A stretch of 64,000 nt of DNA from Vitrella brassicaformis (taxonomy: Eukaryota; Sar; Vitrellaceae). This document shows, in pieces, positions 53,570 to 64,000 of this stretch. The notes beneath the pieces are model-generated. The model made no database searches, was not told where the DNA came from, and worked only from the letters and a program-made list of their open reading frames with translations. How positions within the stretch are numbered: position 1 is the first letter of the stretch; each line of letters opens with the position of its first letter. The stretch spans positions 62,001 to 126,000 of the forward strand of contig CDMY01000982.1 in assembly GCA_001179505.1 (NCBI GenBank), in the 5' to 3' direction. The translations under genes and the position numbers were made by a program.

Positions 53570-56500
53570 TTATCTGTACGCCGGACGGCCACCGCGAGAA
53601 TCCCCCACACCCGAGTCTCGTGTGTCTGGCAGCAGACGCCTCTCCATCCCCTGCTGCAGCAGCATCCCCGACGAAGAGGGCGGCGGCATGCCCATACCCA
53701 TCTCTCGACCCCTCATGTATGTGCCACCCACAGTGGCGTCATCCCTCTCCCTCACGCCCAGAGCGGCAAAGGGCCCCCTCTCGGGTGTCATCTCAGCGTG
53801 GAGGTGGGGGGCTGTGCCTCTTGGGGGCGACTGGCGGGATGGGGGGCCGCCGCTGGCACTCAGACCACTGGCGGAGGGGGGCGACGAGAAGTCGTCGATT
53901 TCTTGGGACTCTACGTCGATGTCGACATCGTCGGGCTGGCTCTCATCTGCATGACACAAACAGACGTGTGCGTGGGCGTGTTGTGGTGGCAGGATGGGCT
54001 CGCGACTTGGCTAACCTAGCTCGTCTCGTACGTAGCGGTCCCCTCCTCCCTGCTGCTGCTGCTGCTGCTCCCCCCGTTTGTGTGTGGCGAGTATGCAGAG
54101 GCTCGTGCAGGAGGCGCACGTCATGCAGGCGATCAGCGTCAGTATCAGCACCACATACCTGCACCCACACAGAGATACACACACAATGAGTGGCTACATG
54201 TTTGTGTGTGTGTACCATTGCTGCCAAAATCGTATGACACTGCATTTCTTGGTGAAGGCGAAGACGAGCGGCTCGAAGGCCGCGTTGCTGGCGTTCAGGC
54301 CGATGGGCAAAGTGACCTCTACCCTGCTCTCCCCGCTGCTGCGGCACCTGTACTCTATCACCACGTCCACATCGCTAGACTTTTCCGTCAGGTTGGCCCC
54401 ATACGCAAGAGCACCTGCACACACATTGAATCTGTGTATGGGCCTCCTTCTCTCTCTCTCTCTCTCTCTCTGTCTGGGCGGGTTTTTAGGTGTACCGGCG
54501 ACATTGGCTGTGAGCACATCGGGCCGTGACACCTTGACCACAGGCGAATGCAGCACCAACGGCACAGGAGCCTGTGCACACAGACACACCACAAACACGG
54601 ATGCCATGAAGCCCATTTATATTGGTGCTGATGTGTGGTGCCGACTGCCGGCTGACTGACCCCCTGGTTGGCGTGCATCTGTCTGAGTGGAGCGAGCGAC
54701 ACCGTGAAGGTTGACCGGTCCTCCTCCGGCGGCAGCACCACTACCGGATTCACCTCGTCCCAATCAGCACTGGCCGCACCCTTCACACACATACACACAC
54801 ACACACACAGACACGCATTTCCACACAAATGCGCCTTCACACACACGGGGAGCCTCTTTACCTGTGTGAGGACGTAAGGGTGTGTTTCGAGGTCTGACTG
54901 TATGGTGACGTCTTTCCGCGGCCCGCCGCATCGCTTCTCCCATGAGAGTGAGACACCCTCAAACAGAGCGAAGCTCAGCTGATCATCCGGCACAGAAGCA
55001 CAGTAAACATATCTGCCAGCCATGGGCTGTCAGTCTCGCTCTCTCCCTCCCTCCCTCTCTCTCCCTCTCTCCCTCTCTCTGATGTGCGTACGGCCATGGT
55101 GCACGTGGTGACTCCCGGTGAGCGTGTGGTGGGGTTGCACTTGTAGAAGACGTCCAGACGGTCGGGTGACGACGGGGAGGCCGCTGTGGCAGATGTGGTG
55201 GCCGCACTGACCTGCACCACACTGGAGTCCTCGCACGACACAGACACTGAGGGCGACTGCTCGTCCAGCTCCTGATGGTACGGCTGCATGGCAGGGAGAC
55301 ACACAGATGAAGAGAAGATGGGTGTGGGAGCGGGGGAGAGGGGTGTGTGTGCGTGTGGTCGGACGGCGTATTGGATGAAGAAGGATGATCGCTGGAAGAT
55401 GTTGTCCACTGCCGGGGGGTTGGCCGTCAGCACACCGTCGCGCACCTGCATCCCCACATTCACCCACCCGTTGTCCCTATCATCCTTGTGTGTTTCTTCG
55501 TGTGTGGCACGCACGAGATCTGTGAGGTTTTGGTCCGATGTGCCGACGTGGAAGCCCTCTCGATACCTCCCGCCGCATTTCTTCAGGAAAGACAGAGTCA
55601 ACGGCCGATATGGCTGATACACCGGTGCGGGGGACACCTGCCCACAAATCAGTCAGACGCACATGGACATGGATCGTGTGTTTGTTCTAATAGGGAGTGC
55701 CTGCCTTGAGTTCTACGAGAGCCGTCCCTGGCCTGAGGCATTCGAACGTCAGGGTGACGTCCTTGACGCTGCCCTCCTCCAGCACGCCGCCGTCCTGCAA
55801 CGCGCCACCATACCTACACGCACATATAGCGCCGCGATCATTGCCTTTGTTGCTTTCCTCTGCCTGCTCACCTGATGGCCAGTATGCTCGGCATTGTTGC
55901 CGATGTGGGTGTGGCCGTGGGTGCATATGTGGGCGTGTATGCCTCCTCCCCTCCGTCATGGGTGAGCGTCGCCCCAGCCCCCAGCCGCCTTCCGTGGTGC
56001 AGAGGGATGAAGGGCACTGCGGACCCACCGGGGTGCATCGTCATCGTCATCTGCTGGAGGGAGTTGACATCGGTGTTGAGCCGCTGCTGCAGGTAGAAGT
56101 CCTGCAGCTGGGACTGAGAGGGGGCCTCATGGGCGGCCCCATCGGCTTGATACGACAACCACCACGGCCGCCACCACACGCCCTGCTGCTGCAGCCGTCT
56201 GGCCTCTCGCTGGCCGACAAGGAGGAGGGACCGCCATGATGAGAGTTCCGATGGGCTGATGGTGTCACTCTGATGCACACAGGGAGGGGAGGGGGAAGGC
56301 AGAGATTGCAGATCGAGGCGTGAGTCCCCCACCTTCCCGGCTCTCATTGCCAGTGTGGGTGGGGCGAGTCACTCACTTGTCGGTCGGAGAGGGTCTTAAT
56401 GTTGGCCTGGAACGCGTCGATGGTCTGCTCGCGGTCGTGGCCGCCTGGCGTGTCAAGGGTGAGGTAGAGGGGCAGCTCAAAGGTGGTGAAGGGCACAATG

Positions 56501-57580
56501 CGGCTCACGGCCGTCTCCTGCACACAGACGCACACACAGAGGGGACAGTGAGGACCCCCCACACATACCCACAACCACACTTGCGCTCACACACGCACCT
56601 GTGTCCACATGCCTTCCCCGTCATTGGCCACATCCGTCCGCAACGGCGCCTCAGTGAGGGAAATCCCAAGCCCAGGCCGCCTCTCGTCGGTGCACTCCTT
56701 GACGAACGACCAAGACGGCCGCGTGAAGGCGTCAGAGAGGTGGAGGGAAAGCGACACTGTCGACGAACCGCGAGAATGGCACTCGTAACCGAGCTGACAT
56801 TCCAATGGGGTTGTTACAAGAGAGAAAGACACACATAAAGAGGTGTGTAGGTGCGTGCGTGTGTGTTTTGGTGGGGAAGGGTAGCGGGCATGGCTGGCTG
56901 ACCGTGAGCACAGTGGGGCTGTGTGTGTCTTTGACGAGGTCGGCGCTCCTCTTGCTGACCACCGACACCACCCCAGGGGACCCCACAGTCACATCCACAC
57001 CGCTCAACGCCTCAACATCGCCCTCCGTCGTCAGCTCTATCCAAAACCTGCACACACACGCACACAGGCACACACGTATGGCCGTGTGTACGTCCCTCCA
57101 CCTCTCTCTTTCAGCACAGCACCTGGTTTTGTGTTCAGGGGCTGTGACGATGGACGGTTCAGCAAGGCCCCACCCCGGCTGTGCCTGCCCGTCCCGATAT
57201 ATGTCCACCCCACCTCTCTCCAGCCCAATGGACAACCCTTTGCGGCCGATTGGATGTCCCACGCCCACGTGGAAGACCGATGGGTGCGGGGCGACGTCAT
57301 CGTCGTCGTTGTTGTTGATGGTCTCGATGAAAGAGAAGGGGCGGGAAGGGGCTGGGGCTGGTTGCTCGGCCTGCTGCCTTCTGCGCCCGTTACTGTTTAT
57401 CTGCAGATAGCTGCTGCTAGTGCGGGTGCCGCGGCCTTCGTCCTCGTAGGTCGCACTGCGGTTGTTGACGGACAGCACCCCATCCCGACTGCCATGGTCA
57501 TCAGCAGCACGTGCACCAGCAGCAGCGCAAGTCAGCAGAGCCGCAAATAGAAGGAGGGCTATGGAGATCCTCGATGGCAT
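53570..57580 (-). CDS. Type I membrane protein with signal peptide and large Cys-containing ectodomain, unknown
   Basis: ATG 57580. The first 25 residues (MPSRISIALLLFAALLTCAA...) form a clear signal peptide. About a dozen exons follow and encode beta-rich segments with recurring Cys in a pattern of C-x-n-G-x-x-x-V-x-(L/V)-x-(L/I) and then (L/F)-x-F-x-K-x-C: CHSRGSSTVSLSLHL, FECLRPGTALVELKVSP with LTLSFLKKCGG, VFYKCNPTTRSPGVTTC, FEGVSLSWEKRCGG, and YRCRSSGESRVEVTLPI with LVFAFTKKCSV. These look like repeated Ig-like or similar beta-sandwich units. A single membrane segment follows (YVVLILTLIACMTCASCTSL, about 54.08-54.16 kb). The tail has HKRGEQQQQQQQ, a Gln run from CTG/CAG repeats, acidic and Ser/Pro/Gly-rich sequence, and TAA at 53570. 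It would sit in the plasma membrane or an endomembrane. I do not recognise the family. Divergent from FANCD2 across 145 bp. Confidence 0.75.
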
Positions 57581-57725
57581 AGAGAATGCCGCCGCTGCTG
57601 CTCAGGCCTCAAACAATGGTGTCGCCATCTGGGGGCGTAGGCGCGGCTATGGCTGGCCATTCATGCCTCCTTGAGAACAACAACCGTCAAAAGGCCTCCC
57701 TTTTTTACAGATTTTTGTAAACGGA
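57581..57725. promoter_or_regulatory. 145 bp shared upstream region of the membrane-protein and FANCD2 genes
   Basis: The two divergent start codons (57580 and 57726) leave only this interval. It lacks the TGCGAGCT word. It contains a T-rich stretch (57700-57718). Confidence 0.5.
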
Positions 57726-60700
57726 ATGCGCCGGGGGAGAAAAATGAATAAGAAGTCGTTGCTGGAGCTGTTTGCCACTCACGGCTGTGAGTACAAGCCC
57801 GGTGACAACGGCGATGCCATTGGACTCGACGGAGGCGCCTCAGCGTGCTTCCACCTCACAGTGTCGTCCAAAACCCTCAAAGACCGCCTCACAGCCGCGC
57901 TCACCTCAACCACCAGCAACAGCACAGACGCACCCACGCTCGTATCCGCCGTCAAGCGGCACATCCTCGCACCCAATCCCCAGGACAACGACACAGACAC
58001 AGACCTGCAGACGGCCTTCCTGCTGCCCTTCTCGGTGGAGGACGCAGTGCTCGATGCGGTGCATGTGGACGGGGAGAGTGGGAGAGGGCGGGGAGCGGTG
58101 GGGGTGATGCGGGCCGAGAACGTCTTCGCCGACTACGGCTCGGCGTCGCTCTGCCGCCTGCTGCTGTCCATTGACACGGGCGGGCTGCAGCGGCTCCTGG
58201 CCAAGGCGCTCATTGATCTGCTGAACGAGAAGGTGGTGGATGGCATGGTTGACGACGCCATGTGGCTGCCTAGCACGCTGTCGCAGGGGATGCCACTGGG
58301 GATGGGTATCGGCGGGAGGGGATCGGACGCCAACATTCCTCAGCTGATACTCAAACAGTTCCGGTGAGCATGGGAGGGGAAGAGGAGGAGCCAGGCACTG
58401 TGTGTATGTGGGCATCGTTTGCTGTGTTTGTGTTGTGGGTGTGTATGGGTGCATTGCATGTGTGTAGGTACATGGAGGGTCGTGTTGAGGGTTTGGTGGA
58501 GGGGCTGCTGGACGTATTCGAACTCGCTGACAACATGCCAAAAGCAAAGGTGGCGCACTTTCATCCACACCACCATCACCACAATGAACACACCACTCCA
58601 TCCTTTCGCCATCCTGTGTCGGGATGCAGAGGGAGGTCCTGCGTCTGCTGCCGTCGCTGACCACGCGCGAGGAGGACAGGAGCACGATGCTCAAGCGGCT
58701 GCAGGCCTACCTCGAGAACGACACCAGCAACGGCGGCAATCTGCAGGAGATCGACGATGACGACGACCTTGATGGGGACGACATGGGCAGAAACACCGCA
58801 CGCGCGAGGAAAGCCGCCGACGACAAAGTCGTGTCGGTGCGCAAACATCCACACCCACCGACACACAGAGAGCCGTTGATAGGTCGATACACTGCGGTTA
58901 GTGTGGTGGTGTGGTGTGGTGTGGTGTGTAGGCCGACGTATTGGAGTGTTTGTCGTGCATGCATCTAGACGCCCAGACCCGCGAGACCATCACCGACATC
59001 GCACTGGGCCTTCTCCCATACCTTCCTGACACAGAATGGCCGGTGAGTACAGAGAGCACCTCACCCACAGACGCCCCACGGCCCTCTGTACACTCATTGA
59101 CGGATGGATTTGTGCAGACGTTGATCCGCTTCCTGGCCAGCCACACCCCGCCCCCCTTTTATGACGACCTCTACGCCGCCCTCAAGAAGAACCTCGACAT
59201 CGCAGGCATCTTCAAACACGCCAACCAGCCCCCACTCGGTCGCAAGAACAACGGCGGAGGCAATCGCGGCCGTGAGCGTGACGAAGAAGGCGACGAGCTC
59301 ATGGGAGTGGATGAAGTGGGGGCGGGAGGAGGGGCTGGAGGTGCGGGTGCCGTGGTGGTGGAGGTGCCGGGGTGCAAGTGGATCACAAAGACCTTCGATG
59401 TGCTCAGGGTTAGTTCTGGGGCAGACAGCAGACAGACAGACACACACACACAGACACACAGACACACAGACACACAGACAGACACACAGACGGACCACCG
59501 CATGCCGTGTGTGTGTTGTGTGCGTCATCCATTCATCCATCCATCAGTCGACTCTCCAGGTCAACGCCCCCTTAGCCCGCTTCTTCGCCAAGAAAGTCGC
59601 AAAGGTTACATACACACAACCTCCCCACGCCCACACACCATCACCCCTTCTACCCCCCCTCTCTCTCTCTGCACAGATCGCAGGTGCAAGGGTAGCTGAC
59701 AACAACAACGATGACGACGACTTCCCTCCCCTCTCGCCCAAGTCGAGCCATTCGGCAGGTGGCGGCCCCCAGCCACACTCATTCGCAGGTAAGGCAATAT
59801 CAACACTGCGACAATGGAATCGCCTGTGAGACATCATCCTTGTGGGCAGAGTTTGAGCTGCTTTTGTTGACCATTCTCATGGAGACCAAGGCGGATGTGG
59901 GCGGAGGGGGCAAGAGGGCGTTTGGTGGTGGTGGCAATGGTGGCAATGGTGGGAATGGTGGGTGTCCCACTGCCCATGAGGTGCTGCTCACGGCGCTTCG
60001 AAACGAGAAAGTGAAGCTGCTTAAGGTGAGGAAAAGACCAAAGCGTGCAGGTAGCTACATCTCTGTGTCGGTCCATCTTTCTCTCTGTGCGTGTGAAGGT
60101 ATTGGAGTTTGTGCGTTCGGCGCCTGTGCCAGTGGTGCGTCTGTTGTCTGGCGGCATGACCCAGCTGCTCGTGGTGACGACCAAGCACGTGGCCATGCAG
60201 AATCACTCAGGGGGCTGCGGGGCGTTCCCATCCTCCAGCAGCAAGACGCAGCACCCACACGCATTCACCCCACATGGCATACGACAGGTGAGCAAGGGTG
60301 TCTTTGCCCTCATCCACACACACCACTCTTTGCCCCTCTCTCTCCGCTCAGCTGCTCAACATCTATCTCTCGGTGTTTGACGCCTTCGACAAATCCCAGA
60401 GGAAGCAGCTCATCAAGATGCTCCTCGCACATGTGACTTCCCCCACCCACAGCAATGCCACATCGGCATCATCGGCAGCAGCATCGACAGCTGCATCAGC
60501 CAAGCCCGACAAGACACCGGCCAAGGCCACCGCACTGGGCAAAAGGGGCGGCGGCCTGGCGCTGCCTTTGGCTGACCTGGGATGCGCAGACACCGTTGCC
60601 AGCAACTCGCCTGGTATACATATCGCAGACCTTCTCTCTCCACCTCTCCACCTCTCCACCGCACACAAACAAATTCACATGTGTGTGTGTTTGTCAGGGT

Positions 60701-61914
60701 CCCTTCTGGCGTGTCGCCTGTTGGTGGGCCTCTGCGTGCGTCGTTCGCACGAGATCGACATCTTCGCCCAGGCGCTGACCAAGGCCGTGGAGGGCACCAG
60801 CGAGGCCGCCCTGATGGAGATGCTGCTCGTGGGGGTCAGGTGCCTCACACCCGTCAACACGCTGCAGGTACCAGAGAGAGAGAAAGAGAGAGAGAAGGGG
60901 ATCTTCTGTTTGTCTTTCCCTTGTGTGTCTGCGTAGATATGGGTGCAGAAGCTGTCTTCGCTGAACCGCATGCAGACGTCAAAGTACACCGGCATCCTGG
61001 CCTACATGGCCATCCTGCGGTTAGTCACATGGACCACCAAACACAACTCGGGAGACCTGTGTGTGCATCTATCTATGTGTGCAGGGATTTGGGTGAGTAT
61101 GAGGTGTCGTTTCGCGAGGAGGAGGGAGGGTTCCCAGTGGAGGAGGCGACACTCAAGCTTCTCAAGGCAGTCGAGTAAGCAAATCACCACACACCCACAC
61201 CCACAGAGAGAGAGAGAGAGAGACATGCACCGTCGTGTATCACTGCAGGAAGGATCCCCGGCAGCAGGCCTTCGCATACGAGTGTCTCGCGGCTGGTCTC
61301 GACGCCGGCTATGTCCCTCCGGCTGTGGGCGAGATCGTCAAGAACGACGCCATGGCGGTCATGGACCAGAGCACCCTCTCCAAGACGCACCACAAGCAGA
61401 AGGGGCAGTCGGGCGGCCGCAGGAGCGCCATGAATGAGGCCGCCATGGAGTGCGCTTGGCCAGATATGGTTGCAGGTATAGAGGTTGACAAGGGAATGAA
61501 CGGATGAATGGATGGATGGATGTCTCTGTCTGTGTGGGTGGTCATGCATCGATCAGATTTGTATGTCCGTGTGTTGAGCCGCGATGTGTATTCGAGCCCT
61601 GAGGCGGTGGTGCAGGCGCGAGACGAGGGCGCGGAGGAGGTCGCCAGGCTGCTGCCATCACACGCCATCACCATAGTCACACGCGCAGCACGGTAGGTGA
61701 CACATCCCCCCCACTCCCCGCTCCCCAATGCCTTTATCATGGTGTGTGTGTGGTGTGCAGCAATCGCTCAATGGTGTCTCTGCCGTCCGCCCTGCGCGTG
61801 TGTGTGTCGGCCATCCTGGCCAACGAGCGTGCGACGGAGCACATGGAGCCGGTCGGCCTCGCACACCCATCACAGGCCTTCAAACAGGACACCATCGTGC
61901 CCTTCAAAGTGGAC

Positions 61915-61948
<34 letters not shown>

Positions 61949-64000
61949 TAGAGAGATGATCTGCACACGAGTGTGTCTGTCTGTGTATGCGTCTCCCACG
62001 TGCAGGAGCTGGACACCTACCTCCGTGCCCCCCTGCTGGTCCCCACATGGGTCTCCAGCGGCGTGGCAGAAGACGACATGGACGATGAGGACGAGGGAGA
62101 GACAGAGACGGAGGGGCGGCAGGTGGTCGGCCCACGGGTGTTCCTCACCCACAAGTCGCCCTGGCAGTGGGGGGAGTACCACCACTCGCAGCCATCCAAC
62201 AAGAAAGACCTCATCTGCAAATGGTGGGTATGATAAGAGAGGGAGAGAGAGAGAGAGAGAGAGGCCGGGAGAGAGTGTGCGTGTGTCGTGTGTAATGCAT
62301 CAGCTACTTCATGGCGGCCTGCTGGGCGAGAGAGGTCCTCAACACGCTCGCATCGGCCTACGACCACTTCCTCAATCAGCGGGCGGTGTTCCGCGCTAAG
62401 AACAAGGCCAGGCAGCGACGGTCGGGTGCGCGTAGTGGTGGTGCTGGTGTGTTCTCGCCGATGAGGGGGATGATGGAGGAGGATCCCACGGTGGAGGTCA
62501 AGATGCTGCACAGACTGATGCAACAGTAAGTTGGTTGGTGTGCGTCTGCTGGAGAGTGAGATGTGTTTGTGTGTGTGTGCGTGGGTGTGTTTGTGTGTGT
62601 AGGTACGAGATGTGTGTGGGGATAGAGGAGTCCCTCGAGCTGGCCGTCCGGCTCCACCCCGCCTTCAAGCTGCCCTCATCAGAGCTCCCACCAAACGCAC
62701 AAGACATCACCGACATCATGCAGGCACGCACCTCTCCATCCCCTCCTCCCACCCCACACATATGGCTATTCATTTGTGTGTTTGTGTCGCCAGGGAGGGA
62801 GGGAATCGTTCAGAAGCGCTGCTGGTGGTGCTGGTGGTGGGGGTGCGGCCGCCAAGCCGAAGGCCGCTGCCAAGAATGGAGGCAAGGGCGGAGGCAAGAC
62901 AGAGAAGGAACACCAGATCAAGACAGCAGGTACACACACCCCCATCCATCCATCCATCCGTCCATGCCTCCCTCTGCCGGTGTCGGTCCACAGAGCACGT
63001 GTTGCGTCAGCTGCCTCCGGTTTCCCCCAAGGTGCTGCACCTGCTGCGCGTCCTCACTTTGCGGCCCAACGAGGACGTCGACATGGATGTGCCGATGCCC
63101 GAGCTGTCCCCGCCCACCCTCATCCGGCTGGTGGCCCTGCTGCGGCACACCATGCGCCTCACCTTCTACGCGCAGCCCTTCCTGTGTGTGGATGTGGGCG
63201 CAAAGGAGGCCGCCACAGCCAAGGACAGCAAGAAGAAAGACGTAATCGCAAGGCACCCCACCATACCACCCACCCACACCCCATATAGGTGTGTGTGTGT
63301 GTGGATGTCAGGATGACGAAGCGTTCGATCAGGCCCACACACACCGTGCTGTGTACCGGTTTGTGCCGTCGAGTCGCGCGCGAGGAGGCGGCGGGCTGGT
63401 GGCGACGCTCGGCGGTGTGGGGAGCCGCGAGCACGAGGCGAGTGTTGTGGGTGAGGGCGGGATTGGGCTGGTGGAGGTGTCGCTGATGCTGCTGCGGAAG
63501 GTTCTCGGAGAGAGGGTCAACGAACTGCATCAGTTCAAGGTAAGCCTGCAGGAATGTGGTAAGTCTTTGCGTGTGGGTGGTGGGTGGAGAGTTTCTGTGC
63601 TTGTGTGTGTGTGTCTCTGTCTCTCCTTCGCTGTGTCTCTGTGTGTGTGTGTGTAGGATACTCAGCTAGCCGATCGCAATGAGAACGAGCAAGCAAAGGT
63701 GGGTGCATGGGCACGCGCTTATTGCATTGCGTGTGTTGGATACGCTCGTGTGTTGGTTGTGTGCGCTGCAGGTGTGTGAGTTGTGTGAGGAGCTGGAGAG
63801 CATCCTGCTCGCCTTCGGAGACTTCATCTACTTCCTACCGACACTCATACACATCAAGTGAGAACATAAGCCAACCAACCCTCCCTCCCCGTCCCCACTC
63901 TCTCTCTCTCTTTGAAGGCCCTCTGGCGTCCGGTGTGCATCCTCAGTGTTAGCCGCCGCCTCCACGGCCATCCAAGACACCCAACAACAACAACAGCAGC
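57726..64000 (+). CDS. FANCD2: Fanconi anaemia group D2 protein (FANCD2), 3' end beyond window
   Basis: FANCD2 forms a clamp with FANCI on DNA at interstrand crosslinks after monoubiquitination. ATG 57726 (MRRGRKMNKKSLLELFATHG). The order of alpha-solenoid blocks follows animal FANCD2: SASLCRLLLSIDTGGLQRLL, ANIPQLILKQFRYMEGRVEG, REVLRLLPSLTTREED, ADVLECLSCMHLDAQTRETI, PTLIRFLASHTPP, a FELLLLTILMETKAD block, LLNIYLSVFDAFDKSQRKQL, SLLACRLLVGLC, EAALMEMLLVGVRCL, WVQKLSSLNRMQTSKYTGIL and CYFMAACWAREVLNTLASAY. At least 17 exons are visible with usual GT-AG introns. A Lys in the MQTSKYTGI context (codon 60982-60984) aligns with the human ubiquitination site. There are lineage-specific Gly/Asn-rich and Ala/Ser-rich insertions (about 59.9 and 60.45 kb). 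No stop is reached before the window ends. Confidence 0.88.
59443..59492. repeat. (ACAC/ACAG)n microsatellite in a FANCD2 intron
   Basis: A run of CACACA and CAGACA units lies on the donor side of an intron whose acceptor side is TG-rich (59507-59524). Confidence 0.85.

Noticed and set aside
1-64000. tRNA or rRNA genes
   Set aside because: I found no cloverleaf-like A/B box pairs or rRNA-like conserved stretches by eye. A covariance-model scan would be needed to exclude a tRNA.

Overview
The window is nuclear DNA of an intron-rich, GC-rich unicellular eukaryote. Genes alternate between strands, coding sequence is cut into many short exons by GT-AG introns of roughly 50-150 bp, and the introns are full of (CA)n, (TG)n, (CT)n and (GA)n tracts. 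No bacterial or organellar signatures appear. The style suggests an alveolate alga such as a chromerid (Vitrella-like); that assignment is inference from genome style and cannot be proven from this sequence. Exon models below were built by eye from splice motifs, phase and protein similarity, so outer limits are better supported than every internal junction.

Layout. 0.3-4.7 kb: an ankyrin-repeat gene (+) with one repeat per exon. 5.5-11.0 kb: an NHE/SOS1-like Na+/H+ antiporter (-). 11.1-11.6 kb: a decayed gene copy. 13.4-16.5 kb: a divergent pair, 1-Cys peroxiredoxin (-) and a DUF1989 urea-carboxylase-associated protein (+). 17.19-17.49 kb: a 300-N assembly gap. 17.5-20.8 kb: a frameshifted protein kinase and a second, shorter ankyrin gene (both +). 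21.5-26.8 kb: a two-bromodomain chromatin protein (-), divergent from a BMT5/DUF2431-type rRNA methyltransferase (+, 27.1-28.6 kb). 29.0-31.3 kb: ribosomal protein eS8 (-), divergent from a small basic protein (+). 31.7-35.6 kb: a protein kinase followed by a partial, decaying tandem copy and extra copies of its last exons. 35.9-37.9 kb: a SANT-domain corepressor-like protein and a relic of a class I histone deacetylase. 38.7-42.3 kb: a protein with a TLDc domain at its C-terminus (-). 42.7-45.0 kb: a leucine-rich-repeat protein (-). 45.6-47.2 kb: an F-box-like protein (-). 47.6-53.3 kb: a very large low-complexity protein (-). 53.6-57.6 kb: a type I membrane protein with a large Cys-containing ectodomain (-). 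57.7 kb to the end: FANCD2 (+), cut by the window edge.

The genes do not form one pathway. Chromatin and genome maintenance are well represented (double bromodomain protein, SANT protein, HDAC relic, FANCD2), as is ribosome production (eS8, rRNA methyltransferase). The most notable non-gene signal is a short element, TGCGAGCTTAG, lying 35-200 bp upstream of the start codon of at least seven genes. In most of them it has the same orientation relative to transcription. It is a candidate core-promoter element. The other main themes are exon-level tandem duplication (ankyrin and kinase genes) and several stages of gene decay.
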